Source of the DNA: Phallusia mammillata
Lineage: Eukaryota > Chordata > Ascidiacea > Phlebobranchia > Ascidiidae
Reading direction: 5' to 3'
DNA length: 64,000 bases
Assembly: GCA_003260075.1 (NCBI GenBank)
Contig: QLIY01000689.1
Location: 24,965-88,964 of the forward strand
Of the stretch, positions 61,542 to 64,000 are shown piece by piece. The translations under genes and the position numbers were made by a program. The notes beneath the pieces were generated by a model that did no database searches, had not been told where the DNA came from, and was given only the letters and a program-made list of their open reading frames with translations. Every line of letters starts with the position of its first letter. Within the stretch, counting starts at the first letter, position 1.

Positions 61542-62379
61542 TTATTGAGAATGTGCTTTGCAGGAATTTGAACTTTCCATTCCTAGTTTTCTCTTTAATT
61601 CAATTCTCCAACTCCGACACGAAAGATAATCTTTCATTAAATGAGCTTCTTCCTCGTCTCTTTCTCCCAACGAGGTGGACGTAAAGAGAAATGATCTTGG
61701 GCTACTCAGGAATGGGAGGGCTAAGCCAGATAAGATATCTTTTGCATTTCTGCTTGCCGTTTTCATTTCAGGCTCCACATCAACTCGTTTACGGTTACAG
61801 CATTGACAAGCGCCATTTTTGTATGGCCCAATTTCTAGGAGGGTCTGTTCGTCTCTTTTTCCTATCAAAGTTGACCCTCCCCTGGCCACGTTGTCATTCA
61901 GCATTCAACGCAACCTAAAATGAAATGTAGTTTTGTTATTTCAAACCTTGACGGACTATATCTTTCTATCAATAAACAACGTACTTGTGCCAAATCGTTA
62001 TTTGCCAGTGAAGCACCACCTAAGCAAATAATAGCTGAACAGTTTCTAATAATTTTGAAACGTTCTGCTGCAATATTTTGTTTGAGCTCTGTGTACGTAT
62101 CGCAAACCATCTTTGCACCATAACTGTGGCAAAACCAGATTAAACTGATTTTGCCACATTGTATGTGGTTACGTGCCACGCCATTAATTTTTTCTTTTAA
62201 TTTCATGTCAGGTTTTAATCCATAAATACAGTTATTTGGGAGTATTTCTTCAATGCCCGGTTCAAAGTCCAGAGAAAACACCGTTTCCCTTATAATATTA
62301 AGGGTGTCCCTGAAGTGTGAAGGGTTGCTACCCCTAATCCTGGCACAAAATACACATGAGCATTTGGGAAAGTTGACAT
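61542..62379 (-). pseudogene. F10: CHSHGAK-family type A gene with two frame lesions
   Basis: Exon 1 (62379-61985) is 395 bases, exactly one short of the 396 in F4 and F7. The missing base is at the GGGG run 62331-62334 in the PGLGG motif. Beyond it the frame gives SLDFEPG, KISLIWFCHSYGAKMVC, AIICLGGASLANNDLAQ. Exon 2 (61914-61542) begins VALNAE, then hits TGA at 61894-61896 after loss of about eight bases in the NVEFKND segment. It then reads LEIGPYKNGACQCC and AHLMKDYLSCRSWRIEL in the other frame. The exon 1 slip could be a homopolymer error, but with the second lesion a pseudogene is more likely. Confidence 0.7.
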
Positions 62380-62720
62380 GTTTCTAAGATTAACTTATGA
62401 ACTTTGTACTCCTGTATAAAATAACATTTGTTTTTACAGAAACATGTTAAACAAACCTGCAACCACACACAAACGTTAAAAAAATCAATAAAAACATAAC
62501 AACAAATAGGCAACCATGCATAATTAAATTACATTATGTTAATTTTTAGTGTTCTAATTTAGCGGCATTAAAAGTTGAGGCATTAAATTTATGCGCCAAA
62601 GAAGTTCTGTTTCGGCCGATTTTTAAGATGTTTGGGCCGAAATTGAAACATCGACAAAACGGCATATTTGGCCAAAAACTTCGGTGCATCACTACTTTAA
62701 ATATGATCACGTTCACTTTA

Positions 62721-63598
62721 TTAAAACCTCCTTCTGGTCATAACTTTTAAGTCATTATAAATATCTTCCCTTATACACGAGCAATTATTACCCAAACCAA
62801 CATCTAGTTCTCGTCTTAACATTATTCTCCATTTTCGACAGGCGAGATATTCGTTGATAAAATGTCCTTCGAGTTTGGCTGATGCAGAGAACATGCCAAG
62901 AGCACCAGGAATTTTTCGAAAAATGTTCAGCAAAGTATATCCTGTTGATTGAGGTTCAACAATATATTCTTCAATGTTTTCATCATGTCTTTTACAGCAT
63001 TCACATTGGCCATTTTTAACCGGTCCAATTTTGAGACATTGTTCATTGTGTGTCCCCATACCAATCGTGGCTGCTGTTTTGGATCGAAGGTCGTTTTCAC
63101 AATCCACATTCAGTACCACCTAAATAATAAAAAGTACTAAGTTATAGAGTGATGGTAAGAAACTTGGAGAATCAAACAGGCTTGTTTTATCAAAACTGTA
63201 GTTTAATCCGAACACGAAAAGGGGTTTAATAAATGAGCGTGACAGATGGATTTGCTTTTACCTTTGCAAGATTAGGTTCAGCGAATGTCACTCCACCTAA
63301 AGTGAAGACCGCCATTTTGTTTCGGATTTTCTCTGCGTCTTCTTGCGAAATGTCCTTGTTAATCTCATTGATGTTTTCTACAAGCATTTTTGCCCCATGA
63401 CTGTGAGCAAAAAATACCAAACTAATTTTGTCGCAAGTCTGATCCAACAGCGTTTTAATCAGTGATTTAATAGATGTGCTAAGGTCTTCATCAGCAGAAG
63501 TTCCCCGAAACGCACCAACCAAGTTACTCTTGTTTGTTAAAATTTGAAGCTGATTCGATTCGTAATCTAATCCAAAAATAGTTTCCCGCAATCTTCGT
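62721..63598 (-). CDS. F11: CHSHGAK-family gene, type B, N-terminus lost at a C-run
   Basis: Exon 1 is readable from 63598 to 63262 (RRLRETIFGLDYES, RGTSADED, SLVFFAHSHGAKMLVENI, VFTLGGVTFAEPNLAK). About 34 N-terminal residues are cut off by the 11-base run 63599-63609. Exon 2 (63119-62721, 132 codons) is intact: VVLNVDCEND, GMGTHNEQCLKIGPVKNG, CECC, GHFINEYLACRKWRIML, CSCI, stop. Intron of 142 bases, phase 0. It is very close to F8 in exon 1. Confidence 0.8.
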
Positions 63599-63609
63599 CC
63601 CCCCCCCCC
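63599..63609 (+). repeat. Poly-C run, 11 bases, truncating F11 exon 1
   Basis: Sequence to the right (63610 on) is unrelated to the family's N-terminal coding region. Confidence 0.9.
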
Positions 63610-64000
63610 ACAGACGAGTTTAATACATGCGATTATGTGAAAACAATTGTTCTTTTTCAACACAAGTAAGATTATAGAAACGCGGGCACTGGTAATCCCA
63701 TTTTTGACATCGAAGGCCACCTTTATTGCCCTGAAAGGTTGCATGTGGCCTTGTTAACCAAGAGAGTTACATATACCATACAATACTTTTTAGATCTAAA
63801 GATATTAATCCTAATTTTAATTACAAAATAATAGATCGGATCTTTCATTAAGTTTCAAGACTTTCAATTTAGGCTATTTTTTGATTAGAACTCAACCGCC
63901 ATGTCACTTAATCAACTCTACATTAATGGCAGTCGTCACAAGGCTTTTGTTTCGACCTTAAAACGTATTTGGCAACTTTACTCGTATTATGGTTGGTAAC
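63610..64000. other. Right edge of window
   Basis: No gene seen. By analogy with the first two modules a divergent type C gene would be expected beyond the window, to the right. Confidence 0.5.

Noticed and set aside
35889-63598. Identifying F1-F11 as a known ascidian histocompatibility factor because of similar length (about 250 residues)
   Set aside because: Length alone is not evidence, and I see no sequence motif that supports it.

Overview
The window looks like nuclear DNA of a highly heterozygous invertebrate, most likely a deuterostome and plausibly an ascidian tunicate. It is AT-rich, with short GT-AG introns, tandem-repeat galectins, a class A GPCR, a Ty3/Gypsy remnant and hAT-like MITEs. 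The taxon is an inference, because no rRNA or mitochondrial marker is present. All gene models below come from reading exons, splice sites and phases directly.

Layout. (1) 1-19.5 kb, + strand: a tandem array of galectin-4-like, two-CRD galectins. The window opens in the 3' flank of one copy. An orphan 5' fragment (exons 1-2), a full 8-exon gene (3815-12303) and a second full 8-exon gene (14510-19491) follow. A 5'-truncated Ty3/Gypsy element lies antisense in intron 2 of the first full gene. (2) 20.2-32.8 kb, - strand: one multi-exon rhodopsin-type GPCR with a very long third intracellular loop. Several of its exons appear twice, apparently because diverged haplotype contigs are strung together. 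(3) 35.9-64 kb: eleven paralogous loci (F1-F11 here) of a two-exon family I cannot assign to a named family. Exon 1 carries PGLGG and a WFCHSHGAKMV / FFAHSHGAKML motif resembling an alpha/beta-hydrolase nucleophile elbow. Exon 2 carries IGPxKNGxCxCC and EYLxCRKWRI. From 43 kb onward the loci form a repeated module of two minus-strand genes (types A and B) followed by a divergent plus-strand gene (type C). Two modules are complete and a third is cut by the window end. Two loci (F4, F7) read intact, four are clearly or probably broken, and the rest are interrupted by homopolymer runs.

A second pervasive signal is 36 homopolymer runs of 10-98 bases, 35 of them poly-C on this strand and one poly-G. 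Sixteen have a core of 10 bases, and many of these sit exactly between two diverged copies of the same sequence. Others cut coding exons. I read most or all of them as assembly gap or junction fillers between contigs or haplotypes, not as real tracts, though the strand bias deserves a check. Long Gly-rich or Pro-rich reading frames through them are not genes.
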